A model generated the notes under the pieces. The model was not told the DNA's origin and did no database searches. It worked only from the letters and a program-made list of their open reading frames with translations. Below are positions 11,016 to 22,013 of a stretch of 64,000 bases of DNA, one piece after another (position 1 is the stretch's first letter; each line of letters begins with the position of its first letter). The stretch is taken from the NCBI GenBank assembly GCA_027422505.1, contig JAPQWV010000479.1, positions 383,001 through 447,000 on the forward strand. The letters run 5' to 3'. A program made the position numbers and the translations under genes. Source of the DNA: Craterostigma plantagineum. Lineage: Eukaryota; Streptophyta; Magnoliopsida; Lamiales; Linderniaceae.

Positions 11016-11566
11016 CATCTGTAGGGATGCAAAATTGGCGCACAACTCATGCTCGGACTTCTTCAGTATCCAGTAGGAAACTCGCATTTCCCATATTCTG
11101 CCGATTATTAATAAAAAAAGATATATGTTACTATAAGAAAAATATAATACTACAAATGATATATTACTAGGTACATTGATAAATGATAGATACTATGTAT
11201 CTTTTGGTCCGAAAATATTTAGAGATTTTTGTAATAAGATCACTTGTAGAATCATCGGTTCTTCTTAGCTACATAAAAAATGAACCCTATTTGATAGGAT
11301 GTAACGCTTGTAACATTCTCGAATGTTTATCTCTATATTATGATAATATGGAATCTGAAGATATGGAAGGTAGATTTTTAGATGCAAATAATAACACAGC
11401 AAAAGTACTCTAAGATAAAGGATCCAAACCCTTTTTGTCAAGAGAAACAGATCATCATCTTGAGGAAGGAACAAGACTATTGAAATTCATTTCTAACATT
11501 GCATGCTATTTAAACTGCTGCTGAAAATTAGATAGTTCGTCGCGATTTCACGAAAATATTCGATTT
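11016..11566. other. Intergenic, downstream of the AHP gene
   Basis: AT-rich sequence. A 76-residue open frame on the plus strand (11183-11413) has no recognisable motif and no sign of being a gene. Part of the region is presumably the 3' UTR of the AHP gene. Confidence 0.4.
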
Positions 11567-11729
11567 TCAGAAGAATTGGCTCAACGCTGGAATCGATCCG
11601 CCGAGAGAAACGATTTTCCGCTCCATCTAAAAAGCACATAAAAGCCCAAATCAGATACTCAGGAAACTAAATAGTTTCCCTATTGTTTTTCAAAGATTTG
11701 AGCTTCATGTTATTTGTAATAATGCGTAC

Positions 11730-11762
<33 letters not shown>

Positions 11763-12246
11763 ATATATACTGTAATAGCACCTCGAGTTTAGCCTTTACA
11801 AGCAAGTACTCTTCTTTAACATGTTGCAAGCATTTAATACACCTAATGTTCAGAAGAAAAAAAAACAAGAAAAACATTGAGAATAATACATTATATTTTC
11901 GGATGTGAATGATGTATTATAAGAAGCTGGGCTACCCTTCAACGTTTTGGAATTCACAGAAGTTTCTGAAGGCAATACATGCATTTCTCACTCTCTGAGC
12001 CCCTATGCTGTTGCAAGAATTTGCAAGAATATAAATTCAAAAAAAACAAATAAAAATAATATTGCTTACTTTTTTCAGTAATTTTGTTTGTCTTGAATTC
12101 TTACCTTGAGCTGCTACCTTTGAGCTGGTGAACTTGAGCATCAATCTTCCTGAAGTCCACATTCTGCTGCTGTTCACTGAAGAACAAGAGTTGGTCTTAA
12201 TAATACATTAGCTACTTGTCTGTCTTAACATGATAAGTTATTACAC

Positions 12247-12277
<31 letters not shown>

Positions 12278-12583
12278 GATTATATTACTTACAGGGTTTT
12301 AGCAAGATCATTGATAAGTCTCTCTGAGTCCTCAAAGAAGAGTGAGACAACCTCAATCACAAAATTTGGGTTGGTCTCATCTTGTAGCATCTGAAGCTGA
12401 CTAAACTGACCATCCAATATTCCCTTCAAAAACCACATCAAATAGAAATAAATAAAATATATGCATATATTGACAACTTACATGCTATGTCACAGATATA
12501 AGTTAGTTTTTTTTAAAGTTAACCTCATGATAGAAAACAGCAAAGCATTCAAGAAAACTCCTCTGCAACTGAGCAATCTCCAT
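11567..12583 (-). CDS. AHP: Histidine-containing phosphotransfer protein (AHP/HPt), six exons
   Basis: AHP proteins pass phosphate from cytokinin receptor kinases to nuclear response regulators. Exons on the minus strand are 12583-12524, 12423-12293, 12176-12105, 12007-11936, 11842-11771/11782 and 11626-11567. They encode MEIAQLQRSFLECFAVFYHE, GILDGQFSQLQML, VVSLFFEDSERLINDLAKTL, the phospho-accepting motif HQLKGSSSS (His in exon 3), IGAQRVRNACIAFRNFC, CIKCLQHVKEEYLLVKAKLE and IVSLGGSIP. The first four introns have GT and AG ends and keep the frame. The length of about 151-155 residues is normal. The last intron is odd: the alignment of the family across exon 5 to 6 needs a boundary after CAG at 11770, but the bases that follow are TATATA, not GT. 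A donor GTGCTA at 11781 would keep the frame and drop four residues. Confidence 0.88.
11728..11769. repeat. TA dinucleotide repeat at a splice site
   Basis: About 42 bases of alternating TA with one interruption. It starts directly at the 3' end of AHP exon 5 (11770 in minus-strand terms). A second TA tract at about 12250-12270 lies in another AHP intron. Confidence 0.9.
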
Positions 12584-12917
12584 GTCTTTTCAATGCCTTG
12601 TTATTAGTTTTGGTCAGAAAAATAGAACAAAAGATGATTTTTTATAGCTAGTTGGTGTAAAGGAATAAGTGGGTACACAATCACACAGGTGATATGGACG
12701 CTTGAAATGGGGGATTTTGCAATATTAATGCTCAGCAGACATATAGCTATGCAGAAAAAAATAAAAAAGATTGTGAAATGATTCTACAAATTTTTTTATT
12801 CTTGTCACTTGTTTCTCCAATCCTCCTCTATCATATTTGGGTTTATCCCCTTGCATCATATTATTGTCTCCCACCATTTCTTTCTTTCAAATATCTTATT
12901 ACATGATTCTCTGTATT
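12584..12917 (-). promoter_or_regulatory. 5' UTR and proximal promoter region of the AHP gene
   Basis: This AT-rich stretch lies directly upstream of the AHP start codon. No convincing TATA box can be fixed to a start site. A hAT MITE follows at 12926 and so sits about 340 bases upstream of the start codon. Confidence 0.4.
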
Positions 12918-12925
12918 GTCACTTC

Positions 12926-13115
12926 CAGAGGCGGAGCTACTAAAGGCCAGTGGGGTCCTGAAATTTTCTTTTCAATTAGTAAAATAGTATAAATTTTTAA
13001 GTAGGGGACTAAATTGAAAAAATTTACACTATAGAGACCCCAATGAAATTTTTTCAAAAAAAATACAAGTGTGGGGTCCAATTAGACTGGACCCATTGCT
13101 CTGGCTCCGCCACTG
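12926..13115. mobile_element. hAT-type MITE with 8-bp target duplication
   Basis: The 190-bp element begins CAGAGGCGGAGC and ends GGCTCCGCCACTG, so the terminal inverted repeats are about 12 bp. The 8-bp sequence GTCACTTC is found on both sides (12918-12925 and 13116-13123). There is no coding capacity. The termini are close to those of the element at 31553-32138. Confidence 0.92.
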
Positions 13116-13123
13116 GTCACTTC

Positions 13124-14240
13124 CAATTATATAAGCTTGCCTGTCTTTTTTTTTTTAAGTGTTTAAAAGCCACCACAATCAAAGATTTGTACTTTCAAAT
13201 TATTGGTTCACTCTCTACCACACACACAAGTTGCGTTTGAGAGTTACGATTCCATCGGTCTACTTGCTAAAATCATCTCATTGTACACAAAAATAGATCC
13301 ATTTTCTCAAGTATCCTTTGTCATTAATAGCAAGCCTTTTTCTTAATCGCGTAAATATTTTCTTTTGAAATTCCATATTCTACTACCTTTTGTTCTAGAA
13401 GCTACATTATTTTATTACGGCATCTAACGATGATTATCTTGATTTTCCCCTTTTCACGTTCGAAAAAGTTTCTTTGTTATCGTGGAGAATAAAGCATCAC
13501 GCCATCATTGCAATTGTTTGGCTCAATCTTTTTTGCGAGCATGACAAATGAATGAATAGTGAGGAAAAGGTTGAAATGAACAGGAAAATAGAAAAGAAAA
13601 CAACGTTTGTTTAATCTATATTATGAGTTTTGGAGCAAGTTTTGTTTGCCATTTTGCTAACGACAAGTGTCCAAAAAGCTATTTTGAGATAGGAAAACTA
13701 GGGCCACTTATTGGCTTCAATTATTTGTATTGTATCCATCTATGCTATGATATGACATTGCGTGGAAACTATTCATTGTCCACTTAGTACTTACATTCAA
13801 TGATCATATCCTAAAATCATCCCAAATGGCGAACTTTATACGAGTGAAAGATGTTAGCACAAAAAATAAACCAATGTAAATCATAACCACAACAAAAGTC
13901 GAATTCCCAGTTCTAATATAATAACATGCACGGTGAAGGATCAGATCAATCCCCATTCTAAAACATAACCACACAAAAAAAGAAGGAATCTGCAAGAAAA
14001 CAAAATGAATACTACTTTTAGGTTTTTCCTATACAAGAAAGAGCTGAACAAATAATTCACAGCAGAAGAAGAAAAAAGAACAAATCCTTCCACTTTAGAG
14101 CTCTTCAAACGGCCTAAATAAACAAACAAACATTTTCCCTTCAACCTCGAATAATCGAACTCAGCTCATTCGATCGATCGACCTCAGCGCAGCGTCGACA
14201 ATAACCCTAAAATCGTAAAAATACAAAAAAAAAAAGCTCT
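13124..14240. other. Intergenic, between the AHP promoter and the RLCK pseudogene
   Basis: I see no gene here. Two short minus-strand open frames (13804-14144) have low-complexity composition and no family resemblance. The part next to 14240 may be the 3' UTR of the kinase. Confidence 0.4.
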
Positions 14241-15709
14241 TCATTCTCCATCTTCTCCAATCATCTCCAACGGGTAACTCCTCTTCAGCGCAGGCCTTTT
14301 CTGAAACTTCGCCTTGCTTCGCAAAACCCCTTCGTCGCGCTGCAGCATTCTTACAACATTCTTACAACTACGAAAAAAAAAACGAATCGATCATTCGACG
14401 TATTTTTTTGACCTAATTTCCCCGAAATAAATTTAGCCAAGACTCACTTGGCTCATCTGAGGCCTCTCCGAGGGGTCTTGACTAATACACTGAGAAGCAA
14501 CGGCGACCGTACGATTTAGCTGGTCGTGATCGTAAGCGCCTTCGAGCTTTGGGTCGACGATTTCTGATACGCTTTTGTTTAAAATTAAGGGTTTTGCCCA
14601 CATAACAAGGCTGTTGTTCGATTCGTCTAAGGCTGCGCGGCCGCTTATGACCTCTAAGAGTAATACGCCATAGGAATAAACGTCTGTCTTCTCGTCGACT
14701 GTGCCGTGCATGAAGACCTCGGGCGGGAGATAGCTGAGTTGGAAATAAATAATATTTAAAATATTCTGTACTCCTTCAACTTTAAATTTTTAGGTGGAGT
14801 GATCATTCAGCATGATATCAGAGCAGGTCATTAGTACGAATACTCACGATTTCCCAGTCGATGAAAAATCTACGTTTTAGGCTAGATAAGAAAGAAATCA
14901 GGTTAGGCGTGCGAGGTGCTTTGGAAACAAAATAATTAAAATTTAAAATTTGATACGCTCCCTTCGAGATTAAACTTTTAGGTGAAGTGGTCGTACAAGA
15001 GTTCGATCAATCTAAAGTCCGGTCCACTCACCCAAACGTGCCTTCATATTGCGAAACGGTGAGTGGGTCCATTGATCGGGAAGCCACTTGGCGAGGCCGA
15101 AGTCAGAAATCTGCAGTCGAAAACCGCAGCTAAAAATCCTTGTAGGGGTTAAATGTTGTACCACAATACATGAACTTCATCCGATTTACAATCAATTCAT
15201 TAACAACAAATTTCGGTCGATACATATTTGTCTGCTTTCTAGATTTTGCAATTGACTACACTGGCAATCTAACTCCGTGTCGCATACGATTTCGGATTGC
15301 TACTTTGAAATCGCCAAAATTTTGATAAATGCCAAAAATTAAAAAATCGATCAAATTTCTTACCTGAGGTTCGAAATCTTCGGTGAGCAAAATATTCGCG
15401 GATTTGATATCTCTATGTATGATTCGTCGCTGACAACCCTCATGAAGATACGCAAGGCCGCTCGCTATGCCTACGGCAATATTATACCGCGACGACCACG
15501 TCAAGTTCTCCCTATTGCCTGAGTTATATATGACATCATACAAAAAAATTAATAACCAAATCCTAGATTAGTACAATACGATACGATCTTACGCTATACG
15601 AGCGGTTTATACCCTACCTTTAAGCAAAGATTGCAAACTCCCATTAGGAGACAAAGGAAGCACCAGTGCATCCCGCCCTCGACCCCATAACTATAAAACC
15701 TTAAAAAGA
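14241..15709 (-). pseudogene. Receptor-like cytoplasmic kinase, RLCK VI / RBK type, 3' half only
   Basis: Five exons encode the catalytic part of a Ser/Thr kinase: about 15709-15618 (GVEGGMH and LPLSPNGSLQSLL), 15518-15364 ([20 protein letters not shown], the catalytic loop), 15110-15032 (SDFGLAKWLPDQWTH, the metal-binding DFG), 14733-14448 (YLPPEVFMHG, VDEKTDVYSYGVLLLE) and 14360-14241 (VVRMLQRDEG to the stop). One base is missing in the first exon listed (after GGMH) and one in the DFG exon (after QWTH), so the frame is broken twice. The start of the last exon carries an 11-bp tandem duplication (TTGTAAGAATG twice). Exons for the N terminus and ATP-binding lobe are gone, and transposon sequence starts at about 15716. 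The residues around the kinase core fit the RBK1/RBK2-like group. Confidence 0.85.
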
Positions 15710-15715
15710 ATAAAA

Positions 15716-15927
15716 CGCATGAGACAAGTTTCGAACCCCCACCTTTATAGTGAAGTGCAGCGTCCTAACCAGTACACTACATGGAATTCTTATTTATTTA
15801 CAATATAGAAAGTTTATATATGTATTTAGAGATATACTACACATATAATACTAAAAGTTTCGAAAATTTTCGCGGGGGCTGTGCCCCCCCCCCCCCCCCC
15901 CCCGGCCCTACTGTGGATCCGCCCCTG
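15716..15927. mobile_element. hAT-like MITE remnant with a poly-C run
   Basis: The right end GGATCCGCCCCTG resembles hAT-MITE ends of the CAGGGGCGGATC type. Inside are a 20-base C run (15884-15903) and the phrase GTGCAGCGTCCTAACCAG, often found in this type of element. No matching left terminus or target duplication is visible. It separates the RLCK exons from the Athila fragment. Confidence 0.5.
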
Positions 15928-18205
15928 CCTGCAATGATAAAAAGTCGTTCCATGCATCAATATAAAAACATTTATCGTCTAATTTCTCGGAATTTTTCAT
16001 GGATTCGGTCATATCGAATGTGACTTTTTCGCCATCTATAGTTAATGTCAATGTTCCGTTACGAACATCGACCATAGTTCCTTCAGTAGCGAGGAATGGC
16101 CTACCCAAGATTTAGAGGAATATTTTCATCCTCCTCCATATCGAGAATAACAAAGTCCGCAGGAATTATAAATTTGTCGACCTTAACCAGGACATCTTCT
16201 ATGATACCCCTAGGATACTTAACAGATCTATCCGCTAATTGTAAACTCATCCTAGTGGGTTTGGGTTCTCCTAAACCAAGTCGTTTAAACATAGAGGCAT
16301 CAAATTAATGCTAGCTCCTAAATCGGCCAATGCCTTACTTACGACTAAATCGCCTATTAAACATGGTATAGTAAAACTCCCTGGATCCTTAAGCTTTTTC
16401 GGTAGCTTGTTCTGTAGAATGGCAGAGCACTCTCCTCGCAACTCAACGGTAGAAACGTCTTCAAGCTTGCGCTTGTTCGTGATAAGATCCTTCAAAAACT
16501 TTGCCCAACGAGGCATCTGCGCAAGGGCATCAACAAGTGGTAAATTAATATGTAATTGTTTAAAAATAGCGAGAAGTTTACCAAATTGGTCATCAACAAT
16601 TTCCCGTTTTGCTGGGTATGGAATTTTTTGTTGATATGCCTTGACAGGTGGCTTAGATACAATCTCCTCTTGTTTGTCGGCCTCGCTGCTCGGTTGCATG
16701 GGTTCAACGTTCTTCTTCGTTTTCTGCACTTCCTCGAGCTCTCTCCCGTTACGAAGTGTCTCTCTCGGTGTAACTTGGCAACGATCCGGAAGGACGTTGT
16801 TGGATTGATTCGGCAATCTGTCCAACTTGCTTCTCTAAGGCCCGCAGGGAAGACTCGGTGTTGTGCAACCGTGTTTCTTGATTATCCAAGCGAGAGTCGA
16901 GCTTTCCCATTAGCTTCTCAAGCATTCCCTCGAGCTTATCAACGCGATTATACGAGGTGGGCTCAGCATTCGCGCCATGGTATGCTTGCGCTCTTTGGTT
17001 TTGAAATCCTGGTGGAGCTTGTTGTTGATTACCGTAGGCCAAGTTCGGATGAACTCGGTTCGGGACGTAGCTTCGTTGGCCTTGGTAGCTACCCATGTAG
17101 TCGACTTGCTCCATTGGAATAGTGGATGGACAACGGGTTGCGTCGTGACTTTCGCCGCATGTAGTGCATGGCGGATTATAATTTGTGTACGCATGAGGAG
17201 GTGGAGCAGCTGCGGAAGTCCTCGGCACAGATTGTACCTGCACAGCATTCACAACCGGCTTTGTTGTTAGCGTGGGTAATATTGTATTCATCAACGTTTG
17301 CATTTGGAGGTTGTTAGCTGCGATTTGTTGTTGGAGTGTGTCGAACTTGGCGTTTATCGCGGTTGCATTATCGACATCGTACATCCCTGGTGGTTTGCCT
17401 CTATTGCTGGAACTCCCGCGCCGGAAGCTATTTGCGCTATATTCTTCGATTAGATTCCATGCCTTCCATGCCTTAAATTGCATAGCCCTACGTTGCATGC
17501 CCCGTCAAGTAGTTGCACTGTAATATCATTCAACGAGTCGTGGAACCGCTGAATCAATTCGCTCTTCGTCATACCATGCTGTGGGAAGCGGTTCAGAAGC
17601 GTCTTGAAACGTGTCCATACGTCGTATAAATTCTCGCCCTCCTTTTGCTTGAATGCCGTAAGGTCCATTTTTAGTTTCAGCACCTTCGACGGCGGAAAGA
17701 AGTGCGTCATGAAGGTGGCGTGCATCTCGTTCCAAGTGGTGATGGATCGTTCGGGTAGTAGATTATACCACTCCTTGGCGTTACCTCTTAGGGAGAACGG
17801 AAATAAGTAGAGCCGGATCGTTTCAGGGCTTACTCCTTGTACTCGTATTGTGTCGGTGACGGACAGGAAGTCTCGTATGTGTCGGTAAGCGTCTTCCTCG
17901 GAGAGTCCATCGTATTGAGCCGTCGTCTGAAGCATTTGAAGCCAATGATGTTTCAGCTCAAAGTTGTTCGGGACTTGAGGAAGGACTATCGCTGAGCCGA
18001 CCGATCCTACGGCGTTGTTCCTCCACAGCTCTCTCATTGGAGGCTCTCTAGCTACAAGCGGCATATTGTCACGATCTTGAGTCGCCATTTCTACTCGCCT
18101 TGCGTTTTGTCGTAGGTTATGTCGGAACGTTCTTTCGATCTCCGGATCTCCTTCAACGACTGGTAGCGAAGGATTCCTTCGGGTCATGCACGAGCGTTCA
18201 CGCAC
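15928..18205 (-). pseudogene. Athila-group gag and protease, frameshifted and truncated before RT
   Basis: Gag (from about 18205) has the retrotransposon gag domain (LFPFSLRGNAKEWYNLLPE, WNEMHATFMTHFFPP, GMTKSELIQRFHDSL). After a frameshift near 17490 it continues through the spacer (KAWNLIEE), a short cysteine motif (CTTCGESHDATRCPS) and a coiled-coil stretch. A further frame change leads to KIPYPAKR, FLKDLITNKRKLED and the protease active site ALADLGASINLMPL. Here DLGAS stands for the usual D-(S/T)-G triplet, as in Athila relatives. The remainder (LGRPFLATEGTMVDVRNG) ends at 15928 where a MITE begins. RT, RNase H and integrase are missing. Confidence 0.88.
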
Positions 18206-18660
18206 TTAGACAGCACAATAAAAACTACAATAGCAATAAGAGATTTATAAATAAAAACTAATAAAACAAAATATATTTTTCAAATAAAAATAAAAATAAA
18301 TATAAGCGAGCGCTAATAATAATAAGAAAATAATAATAACTATATAATATATATATATATATATATATTTTTGTAATAAGTGATGATAAAAATAAAATAG
18401 ATAGTTTGAAAAAATAATAATAATATTTATATTAATAAACGTACCTAGACAAAACGAAATTCGATTAAGCAATATATATATATATATAATATATATATTT
18501 AATAAAAAATAACAACAAATAATACTAATTAAAATAGCGAAACTAACGAAGAAAAAAAAATATATAAATAAAAATAATAAGCGTAGAAATAATAATAATA
18601 ATTATAGTAATAATAATAGAGCTAGAATAATAAACTAAAGTTTTCCGAATATCAATAGTT

Positions 18661-18677
18661 CCCCGGCAACGGCGCCA
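18661..18677 (-). other. Primer binding site for tRNA-Asp (Athila element)
   Basis: The minus strand reads TGGCGCCGTTGCCGGGG, complementary to the 3' end of plant tRNA-Asp. This is the usual primer site of Athila and Tat elements. It lies between the LTR and gag. Confidence 0.93.
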
Positions 18678-18682
18678 AAACC

Positions 18683-19126
18683 TTGATCGAGCGGATCGAG
18701 TAATAAAAATAAAACGAATATTGACGATTTATCCTACGCTCAATAGGCAAGTGTACCTATCGAAAATAGTATAAATGTAGCAAGTGTTCGAGTATCGAAT
18801 CCCAAGGGAACTATAATTTGAAAAATTCACGTTTAAATATTCTAGTGGAAATTTTGTGATGTTTGAAAATTTAAATAGCGATAAACACTTAAAATTAGCA
18901 GTTTAGTAAAAATATAAAAGTGGACGACCTTATGAACGAAAACGTATTTGAGATTTCGAGTCCCCCTAGCTCAATCGAACGACAAACATTTATATATTTT
19001 AGCTAATTATTATACCGTGATGATTCCTAGAGCATGCGGGGTATAAAATTCAAGGAAATTCAAATAAATAACAACCAATATTACGCTTTTACGGGGTATA
19101 AAATACGATATAAATTCCATTTATCA
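18683..19126 (-). mobile_element. LTR or LTR remnant of the Athila gag element
   Basis: The minus strand begins TGATAAATGG at 19126 (preceded by a G run) and ends near GATCA at 18683, six bases from the primer site. The U5 phrase CCCTTGGGATTCGATACTCG and the block ACACTTGCCTATTGAGCG match the U5 of the LTR at 29550 (TTCGATACTCG, AACTGCCTATCGCACG). At about 440 bp it is much shorter than the related LTRs and lacks the GTCACGGCCGTGAC units. U3 may be truncated. Confidence 0.5.
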
Positions 19127-19612
19127 CCCCCCATCCAATTACAGCGCGCGGATGATATTCTGATTAGTATTCTGATTTAATGTTGGTGAGTTCCGAGTTT
19201 TATTTGTATGCAAATGCTGATGTGGCAGTGTGGGAATGATTCTATATTTTATTTGGCCGGATTTCACCGTATGATACAATGTTCTCTCGCCGGAGATATT
19301 AATCGCAGTGTATTAATTTCCCACTAATAGTGGTTCAGTGGGTTGTATGTGTGGCCGTTAGAGTCTTGCCTTTATGTATTCGTTCTTATAATGGTCTGGC
19401 AGGTGTACGGTCATATGATGTTAGATGCGTTGTATGTGATCTTCTTATTAATTAATGGCTCGACCAATATTCCTTATTTCCATTCTGACCGACCGTGAAT
19501 TTTAACAGTCTTTCAATATTGATGATTGATGCTTCGTATGGGACGTCTTTATTGATCATTTATTATCCCATTTCATCACACGTTTCTGATTTGAATAGAC
19601 GCTGAGCCCGGC
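19127..19612. promoter_or_regulatory. Upstream region of the RPA-ULP1 gene
   Basis: Mixed-composition DNA without an open frame worth reporting. It separates the Athila LTR from the TATA box of the RPA-ULP1 gene. If that gene is Helitron cargo, the 5' end of the Helitron could lie in this stretch, but no clear TC-type terminus is visible. Confidence 0.35.
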
Positions 19613-19619
19613 TATATAA
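19613..19619 (+). promoter_or_regulatory. TATA box of the RPA-ULP1 gene
   Basis: TATATAA lies 47 bases before the ATG at 19666, a normal plant TATA-to-ATG distance with a short leader. An in-frame upstream ATG at 19633 would add 11 residues. The 19666 start is preferred because the family begins MAD. Confidence 0.55.
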
Positions 19620-19665
19620 CGGTCAGTCTGTCATGTTGACTTTAACGAACTGTGTTTTTTGTGAA

Positions 19666-22013
19666 ATGGCTGATATTACGAAATATTCTGCTCTAGCTGA
19701 ATTAAAGCCTAGGACGAAATGTGGAACTATAGTTGCGCGCCTTCTCCGTTCATGGACGGCAAGAAACGTTAAGAAAAATGGAGAGGCCATGAGCCTAGAT
19801 ATGCTGTTGTTGGATGAGAAGGTGATTATTCAATGTTTCTTCTGTGTTGTTTGTAACTTTACTATCGTTCATTTCCTTTTTTGGTGTTTGTAGGATATTG
19901 TGATGCAGGCGTCCATTCATATCCAAAGGGCTGATCGATTTGCATCAAAGCTTAAGGTTGGCCATGTTTATTCAATATCTGACTTTGAGGTCGTTGATTC
20001 TCCCAATAGCTATTGCATGACTGATGTTGACTGTATGGTGACATTCACTGATCGTACTGTCGTGGATGAGGTGGATGCCCGGTCGTCCACAATAGGTGTC
20101 GACAAATTTATATTCATGACATACGAAGTTTTGATGCAGTTGGCCAACCGCAATAAGGAATTACCGGGTATTCTGTGGTGTTGCGGAGATTACTATTGTG
20201 TTTATATTTTGTTGTTTCCGCAATCTTCCGTTCACATACGTAGCGTTCCGTAACATGATATTTTTAATTATGCATTTAATTGCACGATCTTTTGAGGCAC
20301 ATATACAGTTAGCTTGTGTTAGTATTTACTGCCATGCCTTTTTTTACAATCATACTAGGCAGACTGTTGTATTTTGCTTTTTCCCTCCGTGGTACAGTCT
20401 TCATTTTTGGATTGCTGTATCGATGATCCATATACAGTTAGCATGAGTTGGTGCTCACCGCCTTGCTCTCCCTTACAGTTGTACAGTTCAACTTCCATAC
20501 CTTCTCAGATGCATCTACAGTTTAGCCTTCGTTATTGTTCACTGACATGCCATTTTGTTTACACCATACAATTGAATTTCCATAAGTTTGCGGTCTTGCA
20601 GTTCTCATTCGGCGTGGTTTTGTGAGTTCCGTAACATGATATTTTTAATCATGCATTTAATCGCACGATCTTTTCAGGCGCATTGGTTGAGATGCCTTTT
20701 TTACAATCATACTGGGCAGACTGTTGTAATTTTGCTTTTTCCCTCCGTCGTACAGTCTTCATTTTTTGGATTGCTGTATCGATGATCCATATACAGTTAG
20801 CCTTTTCGCTTGGTATGTCAACAGTTTCTTCCATACAGTCTTACATAACCTTTACTACATATAAATATCAATGCAATTGTTTTCGCAGGAAAAATCAGCC
20901 CAGCACCAGGCGACAATCAGTCGGCAGAAAACGTAACAACCATTCATTCAAATGACGAAACGACGCCTCCCGGGAAAAGAAAGTGTCCCAACATTCCCAA
21001 AGAGCCTCGCCAGCCTCAATTCCAAGGAAGGCCTAAGAGCAAAATTACCCCACCATTAGACCAGGAACATCCAATGTCAAGAAAGGTTCCTAAAGACAAA
21101 ACCCTTGCAATAACTGTCGAGAAAGTCTCAAAATTGTTCCCCCGCGTGGCCGCATCAATAGAGACTATGACCCAGGACGACTCTATCAGTACCATATTAG
21201 GAGAAGAGCGTGGCTACCAATTCTCCCAAGATCTCATGACAAAGGGAACTTGGCTAAGTGACGAGGTACAACATCATTTTATTTAATGCAAACTATGTAA
21301 ACATATGATTACAATGCATTGTTTTCTGAAACAGCACATAGACGAATGCATGCGTGGGTTTCGAGAAACAGGCTCATGCAAAGTTCCCCAAGTCAAGGGT
21401 CGCTTTTATGAACACAACGTTCAACCAGATAATTGCAACGGAATTTCGAAGTGACGGGCATACTGACCTAACATCCATCCGGCCATATGTTCAGGGTATT
21501 GTTGACAACTGGCCATCTCTTCCGTGGCAAGACTCGGACCTCATAGTTATCCCGGTTAACATTAACGAGTGTCATTGGGTCCTGTGCATTGTGGACTACA
21601 GAAATCGATCCATAACAGTGCACGATTGTGACCCTTCGATTGACAAGGACATGAGATTCCTTGAGCATGCGTTCAATAAAACACGACTTACGATTCCCTA
21701 TATACTTCGAGACCTGCGGATGACTGACTCAATTGTCGACTTTGCTGTTTATAAGGATCCTGACTTCCCCCGTCAGGCTGTCAGGTAATTTTAACATCTC
21801 CATGTATTAAATCTGTACACTACACATTTGCAAAAATAATAACTCTTAACATTTTCTCAACTGTGGACTAGCGGGGAGTGCGGCATATATATGCTGCGGT
21901 CAGCATTTTCCCTTATGTTTGCAGAGGACGATGTCCACGATGTTCTGCCTGAGATGATTCAAGAATTTAGAGAATATCTGACTGCATCGATATTCTTCAA
22001 TAACTGGTCGTAG
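19666..22013 (+). CDS. RPA-like OB-fold protein fused to a ULP1 (C48) cysteine protease, one frameshift
   Basis: Five exons fit GT-AG rules and one reading phase: 19666-19821, 19894-20167, 20889-21265, 21335-21784 and 21872-22013. Exons 1-2 encode a DUF223/RPA70 N-type OB fold (MADITKYSALAELKPRTKC, ARLLRSW, SLDMLLLDEK, then KVGHVYSISDFEV). Exon 3 is a basic linker (TPPGKRKCPN). Exons 4-5 encode a ULP1-type SUMO-protease domain with the expected catalytic residues: His in NECHWVLCIVD, Asp in TVHDCD, Gln and Cys in QAV-SGECGIYML (joined across an intron). One extra base near 21354 breaks the frame between HIDEC and GFEKQAHAK. All else is open to the stop at 22013. ULP1 domains occur in some plant Mutator-like elements, and RPA-like proteins occur in Helitrons. 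A Helitron 3' end lies 2.4 kb downstream, so this may be transposon cargo. It could also be a host gene that has lost one frame. Confidence 0.78.
20245..20870. repeat. Tandem duplication inside intron 2 of the RPA-ULP1 gene
   Basis: The block starting GTTCCGTAACATGATATTTT at 20245 recurs at 20626, a period of about 381 bases. Both copies include GATCTTTT(G/C)AGGC, ACAATCATACT(A/G)GGCAGAC and CGATGATCCATATACAGTTAG. The copies are close but not identical, so the duplication is recent to moderate in age. Confidence 0.85.

Noticed and set aside
11183..11413. 76-residue plus-strand open frame
   Set aside because: AT-rich, with no motif and no splice or promoter context.
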